Made by a program: the position numbers and the translations under genes. From Paenibacillus sp. JDR-2 (GTDB lineage Bacteria; Bacillota; Bacilli; Paenibacillales; Paenibacillaceae): a stretch of 64,000 nucleotides of DNA. The stretch covers positions 2,619,001 through 2,683,000 of the forward strand of contig NC_012914.1 of the NCBI RefSeq assembly GCF_000023585.1. The letters are read 5' to 3'. Shown piece after piece: positions 53,979 to 62,398 of this stretch (the stretch's first letter is position 1; every line of letters begins with the position of its first letter). The notes beneath the pieces are model-generated. The model was not told the origin of the DNA. It searched no databases and saw only the letters and a list, made by a program, of their open reading frames with translations.

Positions 53979-54539
53979 GTGACAGTTTCAGTTAACGATT
54001 TCAAAACAGGTTTGACCGTCGAAGTGGACGGCGATATTTTCTCGGTTACCGAGTTCCAGCACGTAAAACCAGGTAAAGGCGCGGCATTTGTTCGCTCCAA
54101 GCTGAGAAACCTCCGCAACGGCAACGTTGTAGAGAAAACATTCCGTGCAGGCGAAACAATCGGCCGCGCAATCATCGAGAACCGTGCAGTACAATATCTG
54201 TACAACTCCGGCGAAGAGTACACTTTCATGGATAACGAAACTTACGACCAATTCGGTCTGGACAAAAAACAACTCGAGTGGGAACTGAACTTCCTGAAAG
54301 AGAACATGACTGTTAATATTTCGAGCTACCAAGGCGAAATCATCGGTATCCAGATGCCTAACAGCGTTGACTTGAAAGTTGTTGAGACGGATGCAGCCGT
54401 TAAAGGCAATACTGCGCAAGGCGCAACTAAGAATGCTAAAGTCGAAACAGGTCTGAACGTTCAAGTTCCTCTGTTCATCAACGAAGGCGATGTGCTCCTG
54501 ATTGATACTCGCGAGGGTAAATATATCTCCCGCGCATAG
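53979..54539 (+). CDS. efp: Elongation factor P
   Basis: A 186-residue translation factor with three beta-barrel domains. The domain I loop PGKGAAF carries K33, matching the lysine that Bacillus modifies with 5-aminopentanol. EF-P relieves stalling at polyproline. GTG 53979 follows CAGGAGGG. It ends at a strong terminator. Confidence 0.97.
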   Translation: MTVSVNDFKTGLTVEVDGDIFSVTEFQHVKPGKGAAFVRSKLRNLRNGNVVEKTFRAGETIGRAIIENRAVQYLYNSGEEYTFMDNETYDQFGLDKKQLEWELNFLKENMTVNISSYQGEIIGIQMPNSVDLKVVETDAAVKGNTAQGATKNAKVETGLNVQVPLFINEGDVLLIDTREGKYISRA

Positions 54540-54552
54540 TAATTAGAAGACA

Positions 54553-54590
54553 AGCCGCCCGAATCCTCCGATTCGGACGGCTTTTTCTTT
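54553..54590 (+). terminator. Terminator of efp
   Basis: AGCCGCCCGAATC and GATTCGGACGGCT pair (one mismatch) around CTCC, followed by TTTTCTTTTT. Confidence 0.88.
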
Positions 54591-54687
54591 TTCGACAAAT
54601 TCCGTAGGCGCATATACCCAGACGAGCCGCGGTTGTGGTATACTATTGACTTGTATGTTATATGTCAAGGTTGGGAGTGAATCAGCT

Positions 54688-55941
54688 TTGTCGTTGATTG
54701 TGATGAAGTTTGGCGGAAGCTCGGTAGGAACACCGGAGCGGATGCAGCGTGTTGCGAAGCGGATTGTAGACAGTCAGCTGGCGGGTAACCGCGTAGTTGT
54801 TGTCGTTTCCGCAATGGGAGATACAACGGATGATTTAATCGATCAGTCGAAGCTGCTTAACCCGAACCCGCCGGCGCGGGAGATGGATATGCTGCTTACG
54901 ACGGGTGAACAAATATCGGTTGCATTATTGTCGATGACGATTCATCAGCTTGGCCATCAAGCCGTATCGCTTACTGGCTGGCAGGCTGGCATTCGGACGG
55001 AAGCAGTACACAGCAAGGCGAAGATTACGGATATTCGTCCTGATCGTTTGTTCAAAGAATTGGATGCGGGCAATGTTGTTATTGTCGCCGGCTTCCAAGG
55101 CATGTCGGAAGACGGAGACATTACAACGCTCGGACGCGGCGGTTCGGATACGACAGCCGTAGCGCTTGCCGCAGCGGTTAAAGCGGATGTGTGCGAAATT
55201 TACACGGACGTGGACGGCGTTTATTCGACGGATCCGCGTGTCGTGAAAGTCGCTCGCAAATTGAATGAAATTTCGTATGACGAAATGCTGGAGCTTGCGC
55301 ATTTGGGCGCAGCCGTTCTTCACCCTCGTGCGGTGGAATACGCAAAGCATAACAATGTGAAGCTTGTCGTACGTTCCAGCTTTACGCAAAACGAAGGTAC
55401 TAGTGTGAAGGAGGAAGCGATCATGGAGCAAGGTGTAGTCGTACGCGGCATCGCTTTTGACAAAAATGTAGCAAGAATCAGCATCCTCGGCGTTGAGGAT
55501 GAGCCAGGCGTACTCGCTAATGTATTCGGTTCGCTGGCAAATAGCGGAATCGATGTAGACGTTATCGTGCAAAGCGGAGTGAAAAGCGGCAAAGCGGACT
55601 TCTCCTTTACGATTTCCGGCGATGACGAAGCACGTGCGGTTGATGTAATCAACGGCATTCGCGCGGAAGTTCCGTTCAGCGAAGTTACTTCCGAAGCCGG
55701 TCTGGTGAAAGTCTCGATCGTTGGCGCAGGCATGGTCAGCAACCCTGGCGTTGCCGCAACGATGTTTAAGGCGATTTCGTCGCTTGGCGTCAGCATCAAG
55801 ATGGTCAGTACTTCCGAGATCAAAGTATCCTGCATTATCGCAGCTGAACCTCTGCAAGAGGTTGTTCGTTCGCTTCATACGGCTTATGGCCTTGATACAG
55901 CTGAGCAAGTATTCGTCGGCGGACCTCAAGACCGCCGTTAA
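54688..55941 (+). CDS. lysC: Aspartokinase II (alpha chain)
   Basis: A 417-residue aspartate kinase, first step of Lys/Met/Thr and diaminopimelate synthesis. N-terminal KFGGSSVG and LGRGGSDTTAVALAA are kinase motifs; two ACT domains occupy about residues 260-410 and mediate feedback. TTG 54688 has GGGAGTGA upstream; an ATG at 54646 has none. The gene resembles B. subtilis lysC, including an internal start for a beta chain. Confidence 0.95.
   Translation: MSLIVMKFGGSSVGTPERMQRVAKRIVDSQLAGNRVVVVVSAMGDTTDDLIDQSKLLNPNPPAREMDMLLTTGEQISVALLSMTIHQLGHQAVSLTGWQAGIRTEAVHSKAKITDIRPDRLFKELDAGNVVIVAGFQGMSEDGDITTLGRGGSDTTAVALAAAVKADVCEIYTDVDGVYSTDPRVVKVARKLNEISYDEMLELAHLGAAVLHPRAVEYAKHNNVKLVVRSSFTQNEGTSVKEEAIMEQGVVVRGIAFDKNVARISILGVEDEPGVLANVFGSLANSGIDVDVIVQSGVKSGKADFSFTISGDDEARAVDVINGIRAEVPFSEVTSEAGLVKVSIVGAGMVSNPGVAATMFKAISSLGVSIKMVSTSEIKVSCIIAAEPLQEVVRSLHTAYGLDTAEQVFVGGPQDRR
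55423..55941 (+). CDS. lysC: Aspartokinase II beta chain from an internal start in lysC
   Basis: Within lysC, AAGGAGG (55408-55414) is placed 8 bases before ATG 55423, in frame. Translation there gives a 172-residue protein holding only the ACT domains. B. subtilis lysC is known to make such an in-frame beta subunit for its alpha2-beta2 enzyme. The sequence supports the same arrangement here; expression is inferred. Confidence 0.72.
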   Translation: MEQGVVVRGIAFDKNVARISILGVEDEPGVLANVFGSLANSGIDVDVIVQSGVKSGKADFSFTISGDDEARAVDVINGIRAEVPFSEVTSEAGLVKVSIVGAGMVSNPGVAATMFKAISSLGVSIKMVSTSEIKVSCIIAAEPLQEVVRSLHTAYGLDTAEQVFVGGPQDRR

Positions 55942-55961
55942 TAAGTAACTATTATTCATAC

Positions 55962-56003
55962 AAAAAAGCCGTGCGCGATTCAAATCCGCACGGCTTTTTT
56001 GTC
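55962..56003. terminator. Terminator of lysC
   Basis: AAAAAAGCCGTGCG and CGCACGGCTTTTTT form a symmetrical hairpin with an 11-base loop, usable on both strands. Confidence 0.88.
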
Positions 56004-56084
56004 CCCACATATTAAATTGAGAATCTTTTTGAGAGGTTAATTCCAAACGGAGCAATTGAATGATTCTGTAGAAACGAAGCTTAT

Positions 56085-56192
56085 GCTTCCGAAGTAGCTT
56101 TCTTTCAGAAAGCTTTTAAGCGGTCGCTTTTGCTCGGGGATTTCAACCTTGTTTACTTTATTCGAAGAAATCCCCGAGCAATGGCGATCGGA
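56085..56192. repeat. Structured intergenic element with a 15-bp perfect inverted repeat
   Basis: TTGCTCGGGGATTTC (56132-56146) pairs perfectly with GAAATCCCCGAGCAA (56169-56183) around 22 bases; outside it, CGGTCGC and GCGATCG extend the stem. A second hairpin AGCTTTC-TTTCA-GAAAGCT lies at 56097-56115. No gene is present in 55942-56242 beyond this and the terminator. It has the look of a dispersed intergenic repeat. Confidence 0.65.
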
Positions 56193-56242
56193 AGAACATT
56201 CAAATGCGCAGTTTGGCTTTTAACCCGAGAATGGAATGAGAT

Positions 56243-56701
56243 TTATCCGCCGCTCATTAGCTTAAACAACTTGTACAAAATCGCGGTAATCCCGGCTGCC
56301 ATTAGAGGACCAACCGGAATACCCCGCAAGAAAATAATGCCGAAGATGGAGCCGATGACTAACCCAACGACCATCTGCGGATCAAGCTTAAGCAAATCAA
56401 GCCCCTTGGCATTCATATAAGCGGCGACGGCCCCGCCAATCAGAGCAAGCCAGCCCGGCCAAGTATTGAAGGCGGCAATCAGTTCCTTCATCTGGACTTT
56501 GCCCGAGGCAAACGGGACAAGGACGCTAAGCGTAAGGAACAGCAAACCGAGTTCCAGCCCCCGACGCTCGATCGAAGGCAGGAACCGGCTGAGATGAAGA
56601 AGCTTGACGGCCAGAAGAACGCAAGCCGCAGTTGCTATTATTGGAGAACGCCCGATCAGACCAATAACAATCAAACCTACTAATATCAATTCTCCAGTCA
56701 T
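56243..56701 (-). CDS. DUF441 (UPF0756) membrane protein
   Basis: A 152-residue membrane protein with about four helices, matching the DUF441/UPF0756 family: [15 protein letters not shown], then [20 protein letters not shown] and [15 protein letters not shown]. The function is unknown. Two ATGs (56704 and 56701) are possible; the second is 8 bases from GGAG. Confidence 0.9.
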   Translation of the reverse strand: MTGELILVGLIVIGLIGRSPIIATAACVLLAVKLLHLSRFLPSIERRGLELGLLFLTLSVLVPFASGKVQMKELIAAFNTWPGWLALIGGAVAAYMNAKGLDLLKLDPQMVVGLVIGSIFGIIFLRGIPVGPLMAAGITAILYKLFKLMSGG

Positions 56702-56770
56702 CATTCGTACTCCAGTCATGAAGCGGATAAACTGCTTGCTCCATTATATGGACAGACACTGGCGAATATG

Positions 56771-57493
56771 TCAGCAGCACGAACAGATCAACGTATCTCC
56801 GCTTGCCTGCAGCCGGGGAACCCCCGCAAAGGTGTCGACCTGCGAGCAGAGATCGATATCCCTCCCCATACCCAGCTTGAGAAGCCGTTTGCCGGTTGCA
56901 CCTTTCCGGAGCGTTTCTTTTATATCATTAGCGCGTTCTTGATAGAGTGATAGCATCGCGAGTCCGAAGTCATCGATCTCGAGCGGAGCAGAACCCAGCA
57001 CTTGCATTCTGGAAAGAAGCAATCCGGCGCATAAACCATCCTCAATGGCAAATTCATCATGGCTTCCCGCACACAAAATAACAACATCCCGCCGAAGATC
57101 AACCGCTGCTTTCGCGCATGCGGAGGCATTCAACAAAGCAGCAACCAGTACATAATCCGCCCGGGTTGATTTATGAATGGCCCGGGTGCCGTTAGTTGTC
57201 GTTAAGATAACACGGCGATCCTTAATCGTATTGAGCAGTAACTCGTCAGGCGAATTTCCGAGATCGAAGCCGGCGATTTTTTTACAGAAACGTTCCCCGC
57301 ATAAAAGATCGCCTTCCTGCTGTGCAGCCCGTGCCTCCATCACGGTCTCCACGGGAACAACGCCCGATGAACCGGCAGCCAGCGCTGTAATAATAGAGCT
57401 AGTAGCCCGCAGCACGTCGATAATAATAGCCGTTTTGTGGACGAATTGCGCGGAGCTGGCTTCATTCACACTTGAAATGACTTGCACCTGCAT
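56771..57493 (-). CDS. comB: 2-phosphosulfolactate phosphatase (ComB family)
   Basis: A 240-residue ComB-type enzyme: IDVLRATSSIITAL, DLGNSPDE and LTTTNGTRAI are family signatures. It removes phosphate from 2-phosphosulfolactate to give sulfolactate. In Bacillus this pathway (YitC, YitD) supplies 3-sulfolactate to spores; a coenzyme M role is limited to other organisms. It follows comA by 28 bases; AAAGGAAGAG precedes the ATG. Confidence 0.92.
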   Translation of the reverse strand: MQVQVISSVNEASSAQFVHKTAIIIDVLRATSSIITALAAGSSGVVPVETVMEARAAQQEGDLLCGERFCKKIAGFDLGNSPDELLLNTIKDRRVILTTTNGTRAIHKSTRADYVLVAALLNASACAKAAVDLRRDVVILCAGSHDEFAIEDGLCAGLLLSRMQVLGSAPLEIDDFGLAMLSLYQERANDIKETLRKGATGKRLLKLGMGRDIDLCSQVDTFAGVPRLQASGDTLICSCC

Positions 57494-57521
57494 AGCAATC
57501 GCTCTTCCTTTCTGCTGTTGC

Positions 57522-58343
57522 TTAAATCATGTAATGAGCGGGCTCCTCCCGCATTCCGAACTCGAAAGTGTCGGAACGGAGTCCGCGGCGCATCGCTTCA
57601 AGCGCCAAGGCATCGCTAGGCGGAATGTTGCCAAGATGAACGTTTGGACCAAACTGCTGGAGCAAATAAGCCTGCTGCTGCTTCAGCGGCGCTTCCCACA
57701 TCAAACAGTCCTGGCTAGTCATTTCGGCCAGAATTTGCTCAATCGTCTGCTCGCGGCAATTGCCCTTTTCATCGAATAGGCCAACGTCGATGCCGGATTC
57801 CCTGGCTTCTACCGTAATCCAGGCGGCGCCTGCCGCAAGATCATAATCGGCGGTAACCGCTAATTGCTCCGGATCAATTAGTGAACCTGCCGTTTTTTTG
57901 CCGTATTCGGTAAGAACCAGGAGCCCCCTTTGCTTACCCTCTTTTATAAGCTCTGTCCGCTGCTTTCTGCTCATTTCAATTGTGCCGTCCGAAACCTCGA
58001 TCCCATTAAAGCCAAGCTCGCAGATTGAATCAAAAAACGATCCGGCCAGATGCTGCTGGACTGCTGTTTCCAATAACGTTCCGCCTGGCATGATGATAAG
58101 CCCGTTGTTTCGGGCAAGCTCGATTTTGCGCTGCAGGAACTCCGGTTCATATAGAACGGCCGTACCGAATCCAAGCTTGATCACATCCATATAGGGACCC
58201 GCCACTTCAATGAGATCGGCGAAAGCGTTTAGTCCGATTCCTTTGTCGATTACCATCGTTTTGCCTTTATGTTTTGCAGGGCTGTAATCGCGATATCCGC
58301 TTGGATCATGCAGGGTGCGGTGCCAGAAGCTTGTTTTTGTCAT
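57522..58343 (-). CDS. comA: Phosphosulfolactate synthase (ComA family)
   Basis: A 273-residue TIM-barrel enzyme that adds sulfite to phosphoenolpyruvate. Family features are MVIDKGIG, DVIKLGFGT, FNGIEVSDGTIEM and ITVEARESG. It lies directly before comB, so the pair makes sulfolactate, as YitD and YitC do in B. subtilis. TTAGGAG lies 9 bases before the ATG. No convincing sporulation promoter could be placed. Confidence 0.93.
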   Translation of the reverse strand: MTKTSFWHRTLHDPSGYRDYSPAKHKGKTMVIDKGIGLNAFADLIEVAGPYMDVIKLGFGTAVLYEPEFLQRKIELARNNGLIIMPGGTLLETAVQQHLAGSFFDSICELGFNGIEVSDGTIEMSRKQRTELIKEGKQRGLLVLTEYGKKTAGSLIDPEQLAVTADYDLAAGAAWITVEARESGIDVGLFDEKGNCREQTIEQILAEMTSQDCLMWEAPLKQQQAYLLQQFGPNVHLGNIPPSDALALEAMRRGLRSDTFEFGMREEPAHYMI

Positions 58344-58541
58344 GGGAGTTGACTCCTAACATTTGATGATACCCGCATGAGGGCGGGGCATGGAGCAATA
58401 TATGCAGCAACTGCTGGGCGTGTGCCCGAACGGGAAGCATGAACAGGAGACGAGCCTGCATAGGATGTAGGGATGGAATGTTGTTCATAGCTGTTGGAAT
58501 AAGGCCTGATTCGTTAGGAACGGACAAGGAGGTGAACGGTT

Positions 58542-58808
58542 ATGTTGAATAAAATCGTGCTCACCATGGCGTCTCTGCGGATAACCTCGGGGACAATCGA
58601 AATTTGCGCGGCGCTGCTTATGCTCCGGTTAAACCAGATCGATAAAGCGCTAGTCGTCAATTCTTCGCTCGCATTAGTAGGACCATTTATATTAATAGCC
58701 ACAACAACTATCGGACTCATAGGCATGACAGACAAGCTTTCTTTCGGAAAGCTGGCGTGGGTAGCGGCGGGAGTTGTCTGTTTGCTAATAGGCATTATAA
58801 AAAAATAG
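58542..58808 (+). CDS. yqhV: YqhV family (DUF2619) membrane protein
   Basis: An 88-residue protein with three hydrophobic helices, like B. subtilis YqhV, which also lies directly before spoIIIAA. Function unknown. AAGGAGGTGA precedes the ATG. The region 58344-58541 shows no other gene. Confidence 0.88.
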   Translation: MLNKIVLTMASLRITSGTIEICAALLMLRLNQIDKALVVNSSLALVGPFILIATTTIGLIGMTDKLSFGKLAWVAAGVVCLLIGIIKK

Positions 58809-58836
58809 CAATCTAGCAATCTGCAAGAAGTTGGAC

Positions 58837-58862
58837 ATATTTATGAGGGTCAAGCATACAAA
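58837..58862 (+). promoter_or_regulatory. Sigma-E-like promoter of the spoIIIA operon
   Basis: ATATT at 58837-58841 and CATACAAA at 58855-58862, with 13 bases between, fit the sigma-E consensus (ATATT, CATACAnT). The spoIIIA operon is known to be sigma-E dependent in B. subtilis, and the site lies 43 bases before spoIIIAA. Confidence 0.75.
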
Positions 58863-58904
58863 TAAGAGTACGTACGAAGGACAAACATCCGGGAGTGATG
58901 ACTC

Positions 58905-59957
58905 ATGCTGGACCGTGTCATACATCTGCTTCCGCCGGAGCTTAAGGCGGTGCTGGAGAAGCTGCCTGAATCGGCAATGGAGCATTTGGAGGAAATTCGG
59001 ATCCGGGAGGGCCGGCCGCTCGAGCTTGGTATCCGGGGGCAGTCCCGTTTCGCCGCATCCGACGGTACTCTGCGTGCAGGCAGTGACGGAGCATTTAAGC
59101 CTACTGCCGATACTTGCCGGAAGCTTCTGGAGAAAATAACCAATCACTCGCTATACGCAATGGAAGAGGAGTTAAAGAGGGGATTTATAACTGTAGCAGG
59201 CGGTCACCGGATCGGACTAGCCGGCAGGACGATTCTGGACGGCGGCAGCGTCCGCGGGATCCGCGATATCGGCGGATTTAATATCCGGATCGCCAGGGAA
59301 GTAGTCGGCTCGGCCCGAAACCTGCTGCCCAAGCTGCTGGACAAGAACCGCAAGACCGTTCATTCCACTCTCATTCTCGCACCTCCTCAGCAAGGCAAAA
59401 CAACAATTGTCCGCGACATCGCCCGCTCGATCAGCTATGGACATTGGGGGTTGTTCGAGAATGCGGCAGGCTGGGCCGGCCGAAAGGTTGGCATCGTAGA
59501 CGAACGGTCGGAGATCGCTGCTTGCGTCCGTGGCATACCGACCTTTGACGTTGGACCGCGGACCGATATTATGGATGCCTGTCCAAAAGCGGAAGGTATG
59601 ATGATGCTGCTGCGTTCCATGTCTCCCGAAGTGGTGATTGCCGACGAAATCGGCCGGCCCGAAGACGGAGAAGCAATCCGCGAAGCCAGTCATGCCGGTA
59701 TTAGCGTCATTGCTACCGCCCATGCTTACGATCTTCAGGATGCAAAAGGCAGACCGGTATTGCAGCAGCTGCTCGAGGATGGCACCTTTACTTATGTTGT
59801 TGAATTGAAGCGTACGGCAGAAGGGTTTATGCACCGGGTTGTGGCTGCAGAGCTGAAAGACAAGCTGCCTGCCGCCGCCAGGGAACCTACTGCTGCAGCT
59901 TCCAAAGGCGAGCAGGGGCGGTCTTATGCCGGGATGCAAAGGGGAGATGTCCCTTGA
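58905..59957 (+). CDS. spoIIIAA: Stage III sporulation protein AA
   Basis: A 350-residue secretion-type ATPase. The Walker A APPQQGKTT lies at about residues 163-171, then GIVDERSEIA and VIADEIGRPED (Walker B region). It is somewhat longer than the B. subtilis protein because of an Ala-rich C-terminal tail. It acts as motor of the SpoIIIA-SpoIIQ feeding channel between mother cell and forespore. First gene of the operon. Confidence 0.96.
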   Translation: MLDRVIHLLPPELKAVLEKLPESAMEHLEEIRIREGRPLELGIRGQSRFAASDGTLRAGSDGAFKPTADTCRKLLEKITNHSLYAMEEELKRGFITVAGGHRIGLAGRTILDGGSVRGIRDIGGFNIRIAREVVGSARNLLPKLLDKNRKTVHSTLILAPPQQGKTTIVRDIARSISYGHWGLFENAAGWAGRKVGIVDERSEIAACVRGIPTFDVGPRTDIMDACPKAEGMMMLLRSMSPEVVIADEIGRPEDGEAIREASHAGISVIATAHAYDLQDAKGRPVLQQLLEDGTFTYVVELKRTAEGFMHRVVAAELKDKLPAAAREPTAAASKGEQGRSYAGMQRGDVP

Positions 59958-60472
59958 TCAAGCTGCTAGGCGCTGTACTTATCCTTTTCGCAGGCACGAT
60001 GATTGGCTTTCAACAGGCTGCCAGACTGGCTGCAAGGCCACGGCAGCTTCGCCAGCTCGCGCATGCGCTGCAAAGGCTCGAGACGGAGATCGGCTATGGC
60101 CATACTCCGCTCCCCGAAGCGCTTGAAAGAACCGCGGAAGCCGTACCGGAGCCGCTTGCTGAATTGCTCCGAGATGCCGCGGACCGGGTGCAGGGGCCGG
60201 AGGGGTTAACTTTCCGGGAGAGCTGGGAGCAGGCGATGACAAGCGGATGGGGCACAACGGCGCTTCGGCAGACAGAGCAGTCAGTCATGCTGCGTCTTGG
60301 TTCAACCCTTGGCATCAGCGATAAGGAGGATCAGCTCAAGCATATCCACCTGGCGCTGCTGCAACTGAAAGCAGAGGAAGATGCAGCAAGAGATGATCAA
60401 TCGCGCTATGAAAAAATGTGGAAAAGCCTAGGTGTATTGATCGCCGTGCTCGTCGTGATATTGATGGTTTAG
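59954..60472 (+). CDS. spoIIIAB: Stage III sporulation protein AB
   Basis: A 172-residue protein with N-terminal (about 1-20) and C-terminal (153-171) membrane helices and a helical cytosolic middle, similar to type II secretion GspF proteins. TTG 59954 overlaps the spoIIIAA stop by 4 bases and follows AGGGGAGAT. Component of the SpoIIIA channel. Confidence 0.95.
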   Translation: MIKLLGAVLILFAGTMIGFQQAARLAARPRQLRQLAHALQRLETEIGYGHTPLPEALERTAEAVPEPLAELLRDAADRVQGPEGLTFRESWEQAMTSGWGTTALRQTEQSVMLRLGSTLGISDKEDQLKHIHLALLQLKAEEDAARDDQSRYEKMWKSLGVLIAVLVVILMV

Positions 60473-60487
60473 TGGGGTGCCGCACAA

Positions 60488-60691
60488 ATGAACATGGATG
60501 TGAGCGCTATTTTCCAAATTGCGGGTATCGGAATTATCATTGGCATGATTCATACGGTACTGAAGCAGATGGGGAAAGAGGATATGGCGCAATGGGTAAC
60601 CTTGATCGGCTTTGTCGTTGTACTATTTATGGTCATTCGGCTGCTGAACGATTTGTTTCAAGAAATCAAGACGATCTTCCTGTTCCAGTGA
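60488..60691 (+). CDS. spoIIIAC: Stage III sporulation protein AC
   Basis: A 67-residue protein with two membrane helices, the usual length of SpoIIIAC. The sequence IFQIAGIGIIIGMIHTVLKQ is typical. It lies 15 bases after spoIIIAB in the same operon. Confidence 0.95.
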   Translation: MNMDVSAIFQIAGIGIIIGMIHTVLKQMGKEDMAQWVTLIGFVVVLFMVIRLLNDLFQEIKTIFLFQ

Positions 60692-60725
60692 GACGTCTAG
60701 AGAAGCCGCAAGTAGGTGAATAGAG

Positions 60726-61121
60726 TTGGAGATTATTCAGATCGTCGGCCTCGGGCTGATCGCCACCATTCTCATCATTGTTGTCCGGGAGCAGAAGCCG
60801 TTGTTCGCCTTTCTGCTTGCGGCTTTTACCGGGCTTTTTATCTTCATCTTTCTTATCGGTAAAATCGATTCGGTCATCAAAGTTCTTGAGGATCTGGCGA
60901 ACCGCTCGGGCATACCATCCATCTACTTGAAGACGATTCTGAAAATTATCGGTATCGCCTACATTGTTGAATTTGGCGCACAGATTGTACGGGATGCCGG
61001 TCAGGAAAGCATCGCATCAAGAATTGAATTCGCCGGCAAGGTGCTTATTCTCGTCATGGCGGTTCCGATAATAAGCGTCATTGTCGAGACTGTAATCGGG
61101 CTGCTGCCGGCGGGGAGTTGA
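60726..61121 (+). CDS. spoIIIAD: Stage III sporulation protein AD
   Basis: A 131-residue protein with four hydrophobic helices (MEIIQIVGLGLIATILIIVV and others), normal for SpoIIIAD. The start is TTG 60726 after AGGTGAA. It forms part of the membrane section of the channel with SpoIIIAC and AE. Confidence 0.95.
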   Translation: MEIIQIVGLGLIATILIIVVREQKPLFAFLLAAFTGLFIFIFLIGKIDSVIKVLEDLANRSGIPSIYLKTILKIIGIAYIVEFGAQIVRDAGQESIASRIEFAGKVLILVMAVPIISVIVETVIGLLPAGS

Positions 61122-61125
61122 GCGG

Positions 61126-62364
61126 ATGAACAAGCTCTATAAGTATACCGTCCGTTTGATAACGTTTGTATGCATCGCCTGGCTGGTCAGCATGCTCCTG
61201 GTATCGCCGGTTACGGCCTCCGGGAACGCTCCGGAAGGCGGAGCAGCGCAGCAGCAAAGCGACACGACGATGACGGATCAGTTGACGGAGAGCCAGTTGA
61301 AAGGCTTGGACACGGGGACAGTGGAGAACTACTGGAACCAGTTGAAGGTAGAATACGGCGGGTACTTTCCCGATGAGAAAATGCCGAGCTTCTTCGAAAT
61401 GCTGAAGCCCGGCGGTGAAGGGCTTAAGCTGTCGACCGTATTCAAAGGACTGCTTGGATACTTCTTTCATGAAGTTCTTTATAACGGCAAGCTGCTTGTC
61501 ACAATCGTTATGCTCACGGTATTCAGCATGGTGCTGGAAACGCTGCAGAACGCTTTCGAACGCAATGCCGTCAGCAAAGTAGCTTACTCGATAACCTACA
61601 TGGTGCTTATCATCATTGCGGTTAACAGCTTCCATGTCGCGATCGGGTATGCCAAGGATGCGATCGGCACCATGATCCAGTTCATGCTTGCCATGATGCC
61701 GCTGCTTCTGACCTTGCTCGCCGCGATGGGCAATGTCCTGACCGTCTCGATTTTGCATCCGCTGATCATTTTCATGATTCATACGGTTGGAACCGTCATC
61801 TACACCATCGTATTCCCGCTGCTGTTCTTCTCGGCCGTCCTTCACATCGTTAGCGCAATGTCAGACAAGTTCAAAGTGACCCAGCTGGCGAATCTGCTTC
61901 GGAATATCGGTGTTGGGATCATGGGAGTGCTTGTCACGGTGTTTCTGGGCGTCCTCTCGGTGCAGGGGGCAAAAGGAGCGGTAACGGACGGAATTACGAT
62001 GAGGACAGCCAAGTTCGTCACCGGCAACTTCGTTCCGGTGGTCGGTCGGATGTTCACGGATGCGGCGGATACGGTGATCTCGGCTTCCTTGCTTGCCAAA
62101 AACGCGATCGGCCTTGCCGGCGTTATCATTCTTCTGTTTCTCTGCGCATTCCCGGCTATCAAAATACTGACGCTTGCGCTTATCTACAATGTCTCTGCCG
62201 CAGCGATGCAGCCGCTTGGCGATTCTCCCATCGTCGCTTGCCTGCAAACGATAGGCAAAACGATGATCTACGTATTCGCCGCTCTAGCAGCCGTCAGTCT
62301 CATGTTCTTCCTGGCCGTTACCATCGTGCTCACGGCGGGCAACGCCGCTCTTATGGTCCGATGA
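61126..62364 (+). CDS. spoIIIAE: Stage III sporulation protein AE
   Basis: A 412-residue protein with an N-terminal signal-like helix (about 10-27), an extracytoplasmic segment rich in Gln/Thr/Ser to about 110, and about eight membrane helices. It belongs to the SpoIIIAE family, the largest membrane part of the channel. It starts 4 bases after spoIIIAD. Confidence 0.95.
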   Translation: MNKLYKYTVRLITFVCIAWLVSMLLVSPVTASGNAPEGGAAQQQSDTTMTDQLTESQLKGLDTGTVENYWNQLKVEYGGYFPDEKMPSFFEMLKPGGEGLKLSTVFKGLLGYFFHEVLYNGKLLVTIVMLTVFSMVLETLQNAFERNAVSKVAYSITYMVLIIIAVNSFHVAIGYAKDAIGTMIQFMLAMMPLLLTLLAAMGNVLTVSILHPLIIFMIHTVGTVIYTIVFPLLFFSAVLHIVSAMSDKFKVTQLANLLRNIGVGIMGVLVTVFLGVLSVQGAKGAVTDGITMRTAKFVTGNFVPVVGRMFTDAADTVISASLLAKNAIGLAGVIILLFLCAFPAIKILTLALIYNVSAAAMQPLGDSPIVACLQTIGKTMIYVFAALAAVSLMFFLAVTIVLTAGNAALMVR

Positions 62365-62398
62365 TGACATTGCAGCATACCGAAGGGAGCGAGGATTC

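Noticed and set aside
54925..56055. 376-codon open frame on the minus strand
   Set aside because: It is antisense to lysC, which has full family motifs; the translation is rich in Cys, His, Arg and Asn without any domain pattern.
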